From assembly GCA_958450325.1 (NCBI GenBank), contig OY288239.1, positions 45,927,511 through 45,991,510 on the forward strand: a DNA stretch of 64,000 nucleotides, in the 5' to 3' direction. Shown here in pieces: positions 1 to 14,004 of this stretch (its first letter is position 1; each line of letters starts with the position of its first letter). Under the pieces are notes generated by a model. That model made no database searches and had not been told where the DNA came from. It saw nothing but the letters and a program-made list of their open reading frames with translations. Origin of the DNA: Agrostemma githago (lineage: Eukaryota > Streptophyta > Magnoliopsida > Caryophyllales > Caryophyllaceae). A program made the translations under genes and the position numbers.

Positions 1-460
1 AGGGCGTCAGTCTCCACTCGAATAGCTGTCTTTCGGGATGCCTCTGACCCCTAGAACAAAATTGTTGTTGTTAACTACTCGAGGGCGTCAGTCTCCACTC
101 GAGCAACTGTCTTTGGGGATGCTCTGACCCCTAGGACAAAATTGCTGTTGTCAACTACTCGAGGGCGTCAGTCCCCACTCGAGCAGCTATCTTCGGGGAT
201 GCTCTGACCCCTAGGACAAAATTACTATTGTCAACTACTCGAGGGCGTCAGTCTCCACTCGAGCAGTTGTCTTCGGGGATGCTCTGACCCCTACGACAAA
301 ATAAACCATTCGAGGGCGTCGGTCTCCTCTCGAATGAAAAATGTTGTTGAGGTATCAGACTCCTTCGAGGGCGTTGGTATCCACTCGAAAAATTGTTGTT
401 GTTGTGCCTCCGGGATACTAACGTCCCTCGGGCAAAATTGCTGTTGTTATGCCTCCGGGA
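1..460. repeat. ~80-bp tandem repeat array, then a shorter ~50-bp repeat
   Basis: The motif GAGGGCGTCAGTCTCCACTC recurs at about 81, 161 and 241, with a further copy at the left edge, so the period is 80-81 bp. Each unit holds CTCGAG, GATGCTCTGACCCCTAGGAC and AAAATTGCTGTTG. Two decayed units follow near 311 and 366, then two copies of a unit built on GCCTCCGGGATACTAACGTC (about 414-480). The array is cut by the window edge. It lies beside the antisense-ORF remnant of D, where a Tat/Retand element carries its 3' untranslated region; amplified tandem repeats there are described for Retand. Assignment to D is inference. Confidence 0.85.
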
Positions 461-1652
461 TACTAACGTCCCTCGGGCAAAATTGCTGTTTGTTTATTCG
501 TTTTAGTTAAAAGCTCTTATTTTGTTTTGTGAATTCGTCTTGTTTGGGTTTGCTCTTGCTTTGTTTTAGTTTGTTATGCATTTGTGATTTGTTTAGGGTT
601 TGTTTAGATTAGTCCGGTTTAATTTGCTTTGTTACGCGTCCGGGTGCAGTGTTTAGGTTAAGCGCGGTTCTGATGTTTGTTTTATTATCCAGCGTGTTTT
701 GTCAATATCGCTTTTAGTAGTTGTTTTATTATTGTTATTTTGCTTGTCTTAAAAGGTGTGTGTTTTATGTGTATCGAATTTTGAGTTTCGTTTGTTTTGT
801 TTTAGTCTGTATCGGGCAGCTCAGACGCGCACCCATCAGCGCCCTAATACTTAGGCGCCTAGCCCCCAGCACATTAGGACTCAGGCGCGTTACGTGGGGC
901 GGTCGGGATTCCGTGGACCGGGTCTGTTTAAGTATTCGGAAATTGGGGTGATCGTTCATTTGTTCTACAACCCGAGCGCGTCACCTCTTCCGCCTTCAAA
1001 TCGATTTCTCGACTTTTTTTTTGCCAAATTCGTCTCAATTTTCCGTCGTGCGTGACAATGTCGTCTCCGTGTAAACGTTCTTTGCTTGTTTATTATCGTT
1101 TTTTGCTTGATTTAATTGATTATGAGTTTGTTTTGTCGAAAACCCTAGAAAATGGATTTGGGGGTTTTTGATTCGTTAAGTTTTGATGCTTGTGCTTAGT
1201 CCCATTGTTAAATTAGGGTCGATTAGAGCTTGTTAGGGTAGTTATAAGTTCGATAGGGGTTTTCGAGGTGCGACAATGTCTCCCTATGGAAATGTGCTTG
1301 GAATGCTAGGGTTAAGGACCGTTTTCCGATTATTCCCGTGTTTATTTTGTGTAATCTCGTTCAAATAGTGTTTATGAGGTTGTGAGTGGCTCTCTTGTCA
1401 GTTTTTATGAGCTAGGATAACTTTTAAGACTCTCCGTGAGGTTTTGTGTGTCTTAAGAAGGACCAAAAGGTGTCGTAACGACGCCGGATTTTCCCGAAAC
1501 CACTTCCATCGTGACCGGGATCGAAAATGAATGCTAACGGCCTTTTCAAATTTGATATCCTTATCCGAAATTTGGACCTTATTTTTACCTTTTTGAGCTG
1601 CTTTAGCCTGACCTGAGGTAAGAATTTTTTTTCGTTTGATTTTGTTGTAAGA
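461..1652. other. non-coding T-rich stretch of remnant D
   Basis: No convincing ORF. Bases 839-905 resemble 19051-19118 in the LTR of element B: both share an AGGCGCCT palindrome followed by CAGG(C/A)GCG and then GTGGGGCGG. This hints that part of an old B-family LTR or upstream region survives here, but I could not find its TG...CA ends. The rest is T-rich with no recognisable motif. Confidence 0.4.
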
Positions 1653-4108
1653 TGTAACATCAAGCGTCCCGACGGAGCTCCTAGTGATGAGATTGTCGGC
1701 ACGAGTTCACAGACTCCCCGAGGGATTCGTAGGAGGCGACGGAGTATCTCGTCTCAGCGTCGTGACCCCGAGGCCGTTAATGAGGCCGATTTTAATAGAG
1801 TAAGGAAGCGTAGGCTTCCAGAGACGGTTGCTAGGAGGGCTCATGTTCCGGTTCCTGTACCGGAGGATGAGAAGATTAGTTACTAGGATCCCGAGTGGGC
1901 TCGGGACTGGGATGGTCATCAGCTGCTATTTCATCTTGACCGTCACATTTCTCACCGCGTCGTGCGGGGTCTGGTTAGTGTTCTGCTTGTGCTGATTAGC
2001 TAGGTCTTAGTTTTTTGGCTCGGGTTAGGTTTGGTTTATTTTGTTTATGCCTGTGTTGTTTTGGTTTGCAGCTCCCAGGTCCGATGAGGACTTTCTTGGG
2101 ATTTACTACTTGTCTCGAGGTTTACTTTCAGAAGTTGACCCCCGCGTTAAAGGAAATTATTGCCTGGACCGCTCTAGGTCCCGTGGTTGAGCAGTGGGTT
2201 AGGTTGGTGGGTTGCAAGACTAAGTGCAACCTTATGGTGATTAGAGCGATGATAGATCGCTTCCACTATACAACCTCGACCTTCCACATGGCTTTTGGGG
2301 AGGTCGGGATGACCCTAGAGGATTTTGGGATGATTACCGGTTTGCCCTGGGGTCTGGATAGGATTAGGTGGGCCGCCGAAGGCCCTAGGCTAGATAGTGA
2401 TGGGGTGCGGGGCCTCATCGGGGACTGTTTACCCGCATGAGGCATATAGTGCGCCTCATGCCTTGGTGAGTTTGTATATCACCGATCACTTCGAGTGAGT
2501 GGCGGTGTTGAAGGGTCGGGAACCCAATACGCCGGAGCAGGCTGCCCGATTGTGGTTGTGGTAATTCCTAGGGTCGACCCACTTCTCGGATAAAGGCGAG
2601 AGGTTTAGCACTAGGATTTTGCCTCTTCTAGCTGACCTGGATCATCTAGGACGTTATGATTGGGTGACCGCGGCTTTCGTGGAGATGACTCGCTGCCTGC
2701 AAGTCATGGTGAGGTCGTTGGCGATAGAGTCGGCCTCAGCTGTGCCCATCGTGGGTCCGGGTCTTATACTGGAGGTTAGCTACTATTCTCACTCTTGTAT
2801 CTCGAGTTCTGCCTTGCTTTGGCTTAGTGTTGCTAAGTGTATTATGGGTTTGTTGCATGCTTGGATCTACTCCTACTTTCCTTGCTTGGCACCTAAGACG
2901 GTGCCGGTTCACCCGAAGAGATTCCCGGCGGGAATCGAGTGGAGGCTGGCTCAGCCTAAGAGCACTACCAGCCACTACCCGTCAGAGAATGCGCTTGTCA
3001 ACCAGCTAAGCCTCAGGGATGTAAGTTTCCTTTTTATGTCCTACTTAGCTCAGTAGCCCCCAAGGTTTAGGATTTATCGGAGTGTTGGTTCATTTGTGTA
3101 GTTTGTGGCTCGCCCTTAGGCTTGTTATGAGGGCATACCGGAGTACGTGGCCACGGAGCTGAGGCCTAGAAGTTATAGGAGGATGCTCCTTCCTGCGTTG
3201 TTTCGCTCAGTTTGGTATCTGGGCGAGCGGTTGGTGCGTCAGTGCCTATATGACAATTTCAGGGTGCCGGTTGATCCTCCCCGCACCATGTTTAGACCAC
3301 CGACCACCGCAGAGATCCTCAAGGATAGGGACGGAGAAGGAGGCGATGCGCTCTTTGTGCCAGATGCCTCCTACCTATCTCACGTCACCCGGCGGCTAGC
3401 TTGGTACCGCCTCGTGGTAATGTTCTAATTTTGGTTCAAAGATTTGTTTAGCGGTTTGTTGTTTTCTTACCCTCTGACCGACCAATCTGTTGTTTTCTCA
3501 GCTGGCCGATCCGGCTGATGAAATCCAGCCCCAGATTTTCCCCTGACGTTGCTTAGGGTGGATACGGCTGGGATACCTTTCACCGAGCCTCTCCCCCCGC
3601 GTTCTGCTGAGGAGATGGACGCCGGGATAGAGTGGCGTGACCGGGTATACCGGGTGAGTTTTGACTTTCGTTTTGGGTTTGTGTTCCAAGAGTTATGATT
3701 GGTTAGTTTAACTTCCGTGGTTTCACCTTTCAGGTTTTATCAGCTTGCCATCAGCGGTTGAGGCAGGCCGCCAACCGCTTCCGGGCCTATGTCTCGAGGG
3801 TTTCCCGTGATACTTCGGGACCTCGTACGGTGAGTTTGCGTGATTAGAGTGGTTTTCTAGGCAGTTGGCGTACCCTCCTAACGTTTTAAGCGTATTTGTA
3901 GGATGTCCCGGATATGGTAGGGCAGCTGGAGACTCAGGTGACCGAGCTCGAGATGGAGGCGGCTGAGGCGCGACAGCTCCTGCAATCTCGGGCTGACGAG
4001 ATCGCCTTCCTAAAGGAGCAGCTGGCTCGGTCTCAGGGTGAGACCTCCGCGCAGGGTGAGGCTAGGCATCGGGTTGAAAGGGAGGCCGAGGCTGCGGGTA
4101 CTCAATGA
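1653..4108 (+). pseudogene. antisense plant-mobile-domain ORF (aORF) of Tat remnant D, broken
   Basis: A multi-exon plant mobile domain (PMD) gene, here read as the antisense ORF of a Tat-type element. Visible parts: an Arg-rich exon (about 1653-1970, one TAG near its end); after a TTTGCAG acceptor at 2070, a PMD core with STFHMAFGEVGMTLEDFG and ITGLP; then RYDWVTAAFVEMTRCL and AWIYSYFP; an exon at about 3147-3417; a short exon ending at 3653 (donor GTGAGT); an exon 3734-3829; and a last exon from 3902 coding a Glu/Arg-rich coiled coil. A frameshift near 2435 and stops near 2497 and 2561 break it. The 3' end is lost at 4108. Element B carries a copy of the last exons (11628-12331), which is why I assign it to a B-like element rather than to a host gene. 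PMD genes also exist as host genes (MAIL1/MAIN family), so a captured host gene is the alternative. Confidence 0.7.
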
Positions 4109-4599
4109 AAATGCATCAATGAGTAGTTCTTACTCAATAAAAGAGGGGCCTAGCGACGAAATGGGGGATTGGTGAAATGAAACTCAACCAACCATATGCC
4201 CAAACTCCACTACCTAATATAAGAGCATTAAGACATATCAAGTCGTATATGGTTCAGTTGGACACGTGGAAGTCAGGATGGAACACCAACTGGCTCCCGT
4301 CTGAATCCTTGGCCCACTTGGGGTCCAAGTACGACTCCTCCTCCTTCTCAACCCCAACTACTCTCACGGCTATTAACCTCCTGTTAGTCGACTTTGGAGT
4401 TCTCCTTACCGAAACACAATTGAACTCTTCCTCATCCGCTGCCCCCACCTCAAGTCGTAGTTATGGCCCTCTTACTCCTCTTGTGGCCATCCCTAGAATT
4501 AGAAGTGCCAACCTCAGCACTCGGATCACCTCCCTCATGCTTCAAGAAAGCGTCTCGGAGCTAGATACCGTCTCTAGCTAGCCATTATGGGTATATCTT
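4109..4599. other. unassigned segment between D and G
   Basis: The D coiled-coil exon stops abruptly at about 4108. What follows starts with an imperfect hairpin (TACTCA...TGAGTA, about 4099-4125). A plus-strand open frame at 4177-4581 (134 codons, Ser/Leu/Thr-rich) resembles nothing I recognise and lacks any family motif, so I do not call it a gene. The stretch ends at the left boundary of LTR G; bases 4595-4599 (ATCTT) would be G's target-site copy. Confidence 0.4.
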
Positions 4600-4884
4600 T
4601 GTGGACGCTGCCACCCAATATCGCACACACGCGCGGACCCTGCGGCGGTCACCCACACGGCCCGTATTCTGGTTAGGCCGGTCCGATCCTGCGTTCGGGG
4701 CGATGTTTCGGACCTCGATTTGGTAGACGATATGAATTATACTAGATAGATGTAGGGGCGCATCTATGTTTCCGTTGGAATCGATCGAGATGTGGTTGTA
4801 ATTGTTTAATGGTTGGATCATTTGGTCCGACGACCATTTTAGTGAACCGAATTTGTTGCCGATTTTTGGAGTCGCCACTGAGCA
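4600..4884 (-). mobile_element. partial LTR of element G (B family), 3' end of a minus-strand element
   Basis: Starts TGTGGACG and follows the first ~290 bp of the B LTRs at 10846 and 17360: shared blocks include TCGGACCTCGATTTGG, CATGTTTCCGTTTG-like text, CATTTGGT..GGCGACC and TTTTTAGTGAACTGAATT-like text ending at GGAGTCGCCAC. No primer site lies to its left, so this is the outer end of G's 3' LTR. It is interrupted at 4885 by element F. The remainder of G must lie beyond F, outside the window. Confidence 0.8.
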
Positions 4885-4965
4885 TGTAATCCCCTAGAAA
4901 ATCTAACGCAATACAGTGGCAGAAACACTGTAGAGTCGGGATTAAAAACACACTATAACTATATC

Positions 4966-5046
4966 ATAATAATCATAATAATAATCATAATAATAATCAT
5001 AATAATAATCATAATAATAATCATAATAATAATCATAATAATAATC

Positions 5047-5117
<71 letters not shown>
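4966..5117. repeat. TAA/TCA microsatellite left of LINE 1
   Basis: The first part is a 12-bp unit (CATAATAATAAT) repeated about seven times; then pure AAT triplets run up to the LINE at 5118. It is the left arm of the same trinucleotide tract that continues after the LINE at 6831. Confidence 0.95.
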
Positions 5118-8318
<3,201 letters not shown>

Positions 8319-9280
8319 CTTACTTGATGCTGAGAGTTCAAGAGGACTCACATTTACACCAAAAAAAAAGGGTCAAGTCAAACAGTGGCCATGAATAAAA
8401 ATGGCCAAAATTTAGAAATAATCCATAAACGGGTTTGAGCTATCCATAAGACAGTGATAATAAAATACACAAGCAGGAACCACATTGCTCGCTAGCCCAC
8501 ACCCGGCGAAAACACGTATACCTGTAATGTTAAAAACATAACATCCACAATCAGTGAGGAGCAACGTCGACGTTCTTCCAGCCGTATAACAGAATTTTAA
8601 AACTGTAGTTACTAGTTACTACTATAGAAAAATAGTAAAAACAGTAAATACTAAACTTTATAATAAAAATAAGTTTTCAATGAAAAACTTCACGCATCGA
8701 AATAATATAATAAAAATGAGTTTTCCGGATAAAACATAAAACATTTGCCAACCTGCAAATCAAAATTATATCGATAATAATAAAACATTCAATATGGCGT
8801 TATGGATAGGGTTAGTGTAGAATCTAGACTTTCAATAAGATAATACTGGAAACTAGCTTCGAAAAATGTAAACTTAACTCATAACATACTCCAGTCTCTA
8901 ACTAGATAGGCAACTCAACTATAGCAGGACTGCGTGCAGCGAGACCCTGGTTTAAGTAGTGCATACCCCTCCTAAACAACAATTATGTCTAGTTCAGCTG
9001 ACGGCGACTAACACGATGCGATATCTAGCTTAAGATCAAAACATACACTCTCCTGGGCGAAACTATGCCCAGTTCAACGACCAAATGTGCCCTAAATAGG
9101 CACACCGGCTTTATAGCTAATGGCAAAAACGTACATCCTAGACTATATTACTCTAACCCCACATTTGTCCTTATTCCATAACTCCAAAACAAGCCATTAT
9201 TGATATTCAAAAGATATAATCATTATAAATAATAAGAGAACAAAAAGGAGAAAGGATCACTTTCCAAAAGAGGAAACTTT
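8319..9280 (-). repeat. F LTR segment between the (TAA)n array and LINE 2
   Basis: From about 8367 (GTCAAGTCAAACAGTGG) this follows E LTR 45676-46630: shared blocks are GCTCGCTAGCCCACACCC, ACACGTATACCTG, GAGCAACGTC and TATGGATAGGGTTAGTGTAG-like text. It is more diverged than the two E LTRs are from each other. Bases 8319-8366 have no counterpart in E. No gene is seen. Confidence 0.8.
9266..9280. repeat. left target-site duplication of LINE 2
   Basis: AAAAGAGGAAACTTT, identical to 10685-10699. The unduplicated counterpart in the E LTR lies at about 46614-46628, which confirms the empty-site sequence. Confidence 0.93.
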
Positions 9281-9417
9281 TTTTTTGGTGAGATGTGAGT
9301 ATTAGTATATCATTCACAACAATATACAAGGGTGGGAGGAGAGGTGAGGACCTCTAGCTCATACAAGATCAGAAAAAAAGAACCAAAGAACCAACAGACA
9401 ACACAAGAACACCAAAA

Positions 9418-10515
9418 TTAAATCAGTTTAAGTAAGCAATTCGTTTCCTGGTTGTTTATAGTAGTTTGTAGAATCTCTTTAGCTTTGGATTTGAGTGTAT
9501 CTTGGATGTTCTTTGTCGTGGACTCGGGTTTTTGGACAATTCCATCCATTCTAGCATTATTCCTCGCAAACCATACTGCATATATGACAGCTGTAGTGAT
9601 CATAGGGCTAAGTTTGTCTTCAGTTTTAATGAAACTGTACTCATGTAACCGGGGAAGTTTGAAACCAGTCCAGTCCTCAATTTTTCTTCGAATTTTGTAG
9701 CTGTATATGCAATCCTGGAAGAGATGCTCAGCAGTTTCCGTCTCCCTGTCACATATACATCATTTGTCGTCTTTGCTATATCCAATTTTGTACATCCTAT
9801 CCTTCAAGCTCAGCCCACCTTGAAGCAGGAGCCAGGTAATGATCGAATGCTTGGGTATATTCCATTTGCTCCAAACCAGATTATACCAATCAGGCTTTGG
9901 ATAATTTCCTCTAAGCCAATGGTAACCTCGATCAATAGAGTATCCCAGTGGGTGTGTCGACCACGAACCCTGAATAAATCCGTCTTCAAGCTTGTCTTTT
10001 GCTTTGCAAATGGTTCTCCAAGTCCAGGTGGAGTGAGGTGCGGGGATATAGGTCCACCAGTTCGCTCCTTTCAGGTAATTAGTATTAACCCATTTGATCC
10101 AAAGGCAGTCTTTTTGCTCATACACCCAGTTAACGAGTTTACCGACCGCTGCGATATTCCAAACACTAGCCTTTCTGATTCCTAGTCCGCCTTCCTCCTT
10201 TGGTCTTGTGACTTTGTCCCAAGCTACCATTGGCACCCTTTTGTAATCAGCTTGGCCATACCATAAAAAATTTCTACAGACTGCTTCAACTCTGTTTATG
10301 ACCCCTTTGGGGAGGATGAAGATCGAGGCCCAGTAAGTGTACATCGAATTGAGAACAGAGTTAATGAGAGTAATTCGACCCGCGTATGATAGTTTTTTTG
10401 CTCCCAGATTACGAATTCTCTTCACCATCTTTTCTATGATACCCGAGTATTCCTGTTTGTTTGGTTTTCTAAGTAGGCTCCTCAATTTTGCTACTGCCAA
10501 TTGGCCATTTAAATA
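9418..10515 (-). pseudogene. LINE 2 RT C-terminus with zf-RVT domain, one stop
   Basis: One minus-strand frame codes KKLSYAGRITLINSVL, then FILPKGVINRVEAVCRNFLW and VAWDKVTRPKEEGGLGIR, followed by the zf-RVT cluster around CICDRETETAEHLFQDC. The frame is broken once, by TGA at 9760-9762 just before that cluster, and resumes in phase to the end at 9418. The domain order equals LINE 1, but the sequence differs strongly, so it is another LINE family. The coding sense upstream of about 10510 is only the reverse of the inverted segment. Confidence 0.88.
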
Positions 10516-10684
10516 CCACCCAAAATGCCAGCATCTGAAGCTCAACCACCTCATTTTTGCCGATGACCTTATGTTATTTTGTAAAGGCGAAGTCCAATCC
10601 ATCATGCTTTTGGTAAGATCGCTGTCATCTTTCTCGAGAGCATCCGCTCTGACCCTTAACTCTTCTAAATCGGCTATTTACTTT
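10507..10684 (+). pseudogene. inverted LINE 2 segment coding the RT catalytic motif
   Basis: The plus strand codes KCQHLKLNHLIFADDLMLF and about 35 more residues ending in KSAIYF. This is the RT region that in LINE 1 precedes the thumb, so it is the missing upstream part of LINE 2 in flipped orientation. Confidence 0.88.
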
Positions 10685-10699
10685 AAAAGAGGAAACTTT
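10685..10699. repeat. right target-site duplication of LINE 2
   Basis: AAAAGAGGAAACTTT, identical to 9266-9280; the F LTR resumes directly after it. Confidence 0.93.
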
Positions 10700-10840
10700 C
10701 TATTTTAAAAAACATTACTAAAAATAGCTTTATATCAAATTATCGAAAATATTTGTTCATACAAATACAACATTTATAGTGAACGATATGGATTTATAAA
10801 ACTAATACTTTCGGCCGTAACGATATTAATTGTTAAAGTG

Positions 10841-10845
10841 AGAAC
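10841..10845. repeat. left TSD of element B (AGAAC)
   Basis: AGAAC directly before TGTGGACG; the same five bases follow the other end of B at 19529-19533. Removing B and one copy joins F in register with the E LTR (GTAAGAACATT). Confidence 0.93.
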
Positions 10846-11627
10846 TGTGGACGTCCGTCTGCACCGCCCGGCGCCCCGCGCGTGCTCGCGCGGGACCGAC
10901 CCGGTTTTCAACGTGTGGCGGCGACCACCCACGCGGCCCCCTCCCTGCCGGGGGCCGGTCCGATCTCGCATACGGGGCGAAGTGTCGGACCTCGATTTGG
11001 ATGACGATCTGGACTTGTACTAGATGGGTGCGGGCACCCATGTTTCCGTTTGGGAATAGATCGAGTCATGGTTGTAAATGATTAAAGGCTGATTCATTTG
11101 GTAAGGCGACCTTTTTAGTGAACTGAATTCGTTACCGATTTGTGGAGTCGCTACCGAGTCAATTATGGGGACTCGGAAACCGTTCAAGTCAACTTTGATC
11201 CCTTGCCGGCTCAAAGTTGAGTGGCGCGGGACCTAAAGATAAAGACTTGTACCCTTAAGCACTCCATGCCTGGAATGACTCTCATTGCCAATGGTTTCGG
11301 ACATCCGGAAACCGTCGATTCTGAGTAAGGGGTGAGGGTACGTATTGGGAAGCCGACATCCGATAGATCTCAACACACAATCCCGCCCACACTATAAAGG
11401 CCTCTACTAATCAATCGGTTGGCTGATTTCCTAGTTCTTTTGTTGTGGTGGAAGTACTGTAACATCCGTTATTTTAAACCCTATGTCCTTGCTATGTCGG
11501 TTGTTTTAAGGACGGATAAGCTTTATTGTCAAAATAAGGGTGTTTACATTCTTTGCATGCGATTTCACGAGACAAGCAGGCCATGAAAAGATGCACGTAG
11601 AGGAGTAGAGAGTACTAATATTATAGG
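10846..11627 (-). repeat. truncated 3' LTR of B
   Basis: Starts TGTGGACG and follows 17360-18141 block by block up to GAGAGTACTAATATTATAGG, where the sequence switches to the antisense-ORF exon. The U3 start (about 1.4 kb) is missing. Confidence 0.92.
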
Positions 11628-12331
11628 TGGACGCGGCTGGGATACCTTTCACCGAGCCTCTCCCCCCGTGTTCTGCTGAGGAGATGGATGCCGGGATAGA
11701 GTGGCGTGATCGGGAGTACCGGGTGAGTTTTTTTTGTCTTCTTCGTTTGGGTTCTAAGAATTAGGGTGGGTTTGCCTAACTTTTATGGTTGCACTTTTAA
11801 GGTTCCTCGGCTTGCCATCAGCGGTTGAGGCAGGCTGCCAACCGCTTCCGGGCCTATGCCTCGAGGGTTTCCCGTGACACTTCGGGGCCTCGATCGGTGA
11901 GTTTGCGTGACTATGGTAGTTTTCTGGGCTGCTGGTGTATTTTTCTAATGTTTAAATGTATTTGTAGGATGTCCCGGGATATGGTGAGGTAGCTAGAGAC
12001 TCGGGTGATCGAGCTCGAGGCGAAAGAGGTTGAGGCACAACGGGTCCTACAATCTCGGGCTGACGAGATCGCTTTCCTGAAGGAGCAGCTGGCTCGGTTT
12101 CGGGGCGAGACTTCAGCACAGGGTGAGGCTAGGCATCAGATCGAAAGGGAGGCTGAGGCTACGAGTGCTACGGAGGAGGTTGGAGGGATTCCCGAGACAG
12201 CTATCCTAGACATGTTGTCGGGGATGGACGGTAGTGAGCCTCCTCTTATAGACTTGGAGGATCTAAGTTTAGATGACAACCTTTGCGAGGTTGTGCTAGC
12301 TGTTGGTGCGGCTTCTAGGGGCCCATCCTAG
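11628..12331 (+). pseudogene. C-terminal exons of the antisense PMD ORF of element B
   Basis: Homologous to the last exons of remnant D (about 3555-4108), with the same splice sites: an exon ending before GTGAGT near 11723, an exon ending CCTCGATCG before GTGAGT near 11897, and a last exon from 11968. The last exon codes a coiled coil (ADEIAFLKEQLARF, EARHQIEREAEA) and an acidic tail with PPLIDLEDLSLDD, so B shows the real C-terminus that D has lost. A one-base deletion in the middle exon, an extra G and a TAG early in the last exon break it. The PMD core itself is missing, removed by the deletion at 11628. It lies antisense to B's own transcript. Confidence 0.75.
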
Positions 12332-13801
12332 TCTCGATTTGCGTGTGGATTTGTATATGTTGTATATTTGTTTTTAACATTCTAGTACTTGAATTATCTG
12401 GATTAGCCTTGTGGTTTTGTTTAGCGAATTGTTTACCTAGATTGACAAGTAATCACTTCAAGTTTGGTTTGTTTGCGACTTCGTTGTAGTTCAGGACGTT
12501 TTTAGAATGCGTTGATGTTGCATGAGAGTACGAAAATGCTCTTTCGGATTTTTTTTTATAAATGCATTAGTTTATGCCGGGAATTGGATCAGATAGTACG
12601 TCGATTAAAATGTTTTGACTCGAGATGGACGAGATATAAAATGTTAACGTAAACATTATGTATTTTGACCAAGTATGCTAGGATATGAGCTTCGTACGAA
12701 ATCAGGATTTAAAAAAAGTTAAGCCACTTTTTTAGATACTCATATTATTGCCTTGTTAGATTATAGACGTGACTCGACGGTACCCGTTAAAAGGCTACGA
12801 CACACCTAGGTGGGGTAGCTTATCCCCTAAAAAAGATGAAAGACCTCTAAGTCTGTTGGATCCGATGGACGAATTGTACCATCCGTGTGGACATATCACT
12901 CTTGCACGGGCATTTCGGTTGCTAGAAAGGGGTTTAGTGACTTCAGGAGGTTGTTCCTGACGTTCGGGGTTGTCGGATGTGAGAGAAAGGTTAAAGATTG
13001 TGGGGATGATTGTGCTAAAGAATGAGGAAGTTGTGTGGGCTAATGTTGCTTAAGTGCCCGACCGAAGACGGCGTTATTGATCCTAGTGTTCGTCAGTTCA
13101 TCTACGCGGGCCAAGACCGATAAGACCCATATTGAAAATATGAGTGAGGAGGGGAAGTGAGATTGGCTGGGCTCGCTTTTGGCTAGGGAAGTGGAAGATT
13201 ACGTTAGGAGGGTCAATGGTGAGAGACCCAAGCAAGAGTACCGGAATGGCAGAGGAAAGGAAAAGTTGGACCGGTAGAGCCCAACCGTTTATATTATGTT
13301 GTATTAATTGATATTATGTGGTATATTAGTACTAGTTTTTGTAGGGTTTTACTTGACGCGTTGTCGTTTCTCGGGGTAGCCGGATTTTGGATGTTTGATG
13401 TAAAGGGCCTCGACAAAGGCTTGATTTAATTTATTTTGCATTAATGAGAAGCGCATTTATTTATTTATTTTTGTGGTGGCTCGCAACTCGATTCTTCATT
13501 TTGCCCGGAGCGCCCTTTCGGCTTTTCACTCCGTCCTCGGCTCACCTTTTTTTGCTCTTTTTTTTGTTTTTTTTTTTGTTAATTTTTTTTGTTATTTTCT
13601 GTTATTTTTTTACGACGGCTCGCAACTTGTTTCTTCATTTTGCCCGGAGCGCCCTTTTGGGTTTTCACTCCGTCCTCGGCTCGTCGTTTGTGCTTCGTCA
13701 TTGGAATCACTCGTTAACCGGAGCATGGGAAAAGGTTTCGGTTTGCATGTGAATCGAGTAATCAATTTTGTTATTTGTTGTTGTACCCGAAGAAGGTTTT
13801 C
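12332..13801. other. non-coding 3' region of element B
   Basis: No gene. Between the antisense ORF and the conserved hairpin. It holds T-rich tracts and an internal duplication at 13483-13690. A plus-strand open frame at 12769-12960 has no recognisable feature. Confidence 0.6.
13483..13690. repeat. two-copy tandem duplication, ~132-bp period
   Basis: TTCTTCATTTTGCCCGGAGC followed by GCCCTTT.GG.TTTTCACTCC and GTCCTCGGCTC occurs at about 13490 and again at about 13630, separated by a T-rich spacer. Local duplication within the 3' region of B. Confidence 0.88.
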
Positions 13802-13842
13802 CTACGTATCTGTGTTTAGACGGGATCAAACAATGTTCGTAG
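13802..13842. other. conserved hairpin motif, copy in B
   Basis: CTACG (13802-13806) pairs with CGTAG (13838-13842). Between them the text GATCAAACA matches the core AATCAAACCA seen in A1, A2 and C. It is the most diverged of the four copies and its inner stem is poor. It sits between the non-coding module and the antisense ORF. Confidence 0.7.
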
Positions 13843-14004
13843 TTCTTCTTAGACGTGAGTGATTTTGTTTTAGACTCGTTATGCCAATTATCGATGAGAG
13901 ATGCTTAGGGTATATTCACATGGGTTTTCAACTTGGTTGAAAATTAATGTGAAATGGTCGAGTGTGACCCCTTGAAAGTGACAATTACCGAGATACCGTG
14001 TTTG

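Larger units (their letters stand above)
9281..10684 (-). mobile_element. LINE 2 with inverted 5' end (twin-priming structure)
   Basis: Flanked by a perfect 15-bp duplication. The poly-T at 9281-9286 is the minus-strand A tail. From there to about 10500 the element reads on the minus strand (RT thumb, zf-RVT, 3' untranslated region). From about 10507 to 10684 it reads on the plus strand and codes the upstream RT segment with FADDLM. A 5' segment in inverted orientation next to its 5' duplication is the hallmark of twin priming during target-primed reverse transcription. Confidence 0.9.

Noticed and set aside
1..460. Regular repeat-spacer pattern resembling a CRISPR array
   Set aside because: The whole 80-bp unit is repeated with no unique spacers, and the context is plant retrotransposon DNA.
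2015..2440. ATG at 2015 as a start of the mobile-domain gene
   Set aside because: The first ~19 codons lie in a T-rich intron that ends in TTTGCAG at 2070; the frame opens into the exon only by chance.
13444..13862. Hydrophobic plus-strand frames that look like membrane proteins
   Set aside because: Phe/Leu runs come from T-rich DNA in a duplicated non-coding segment.
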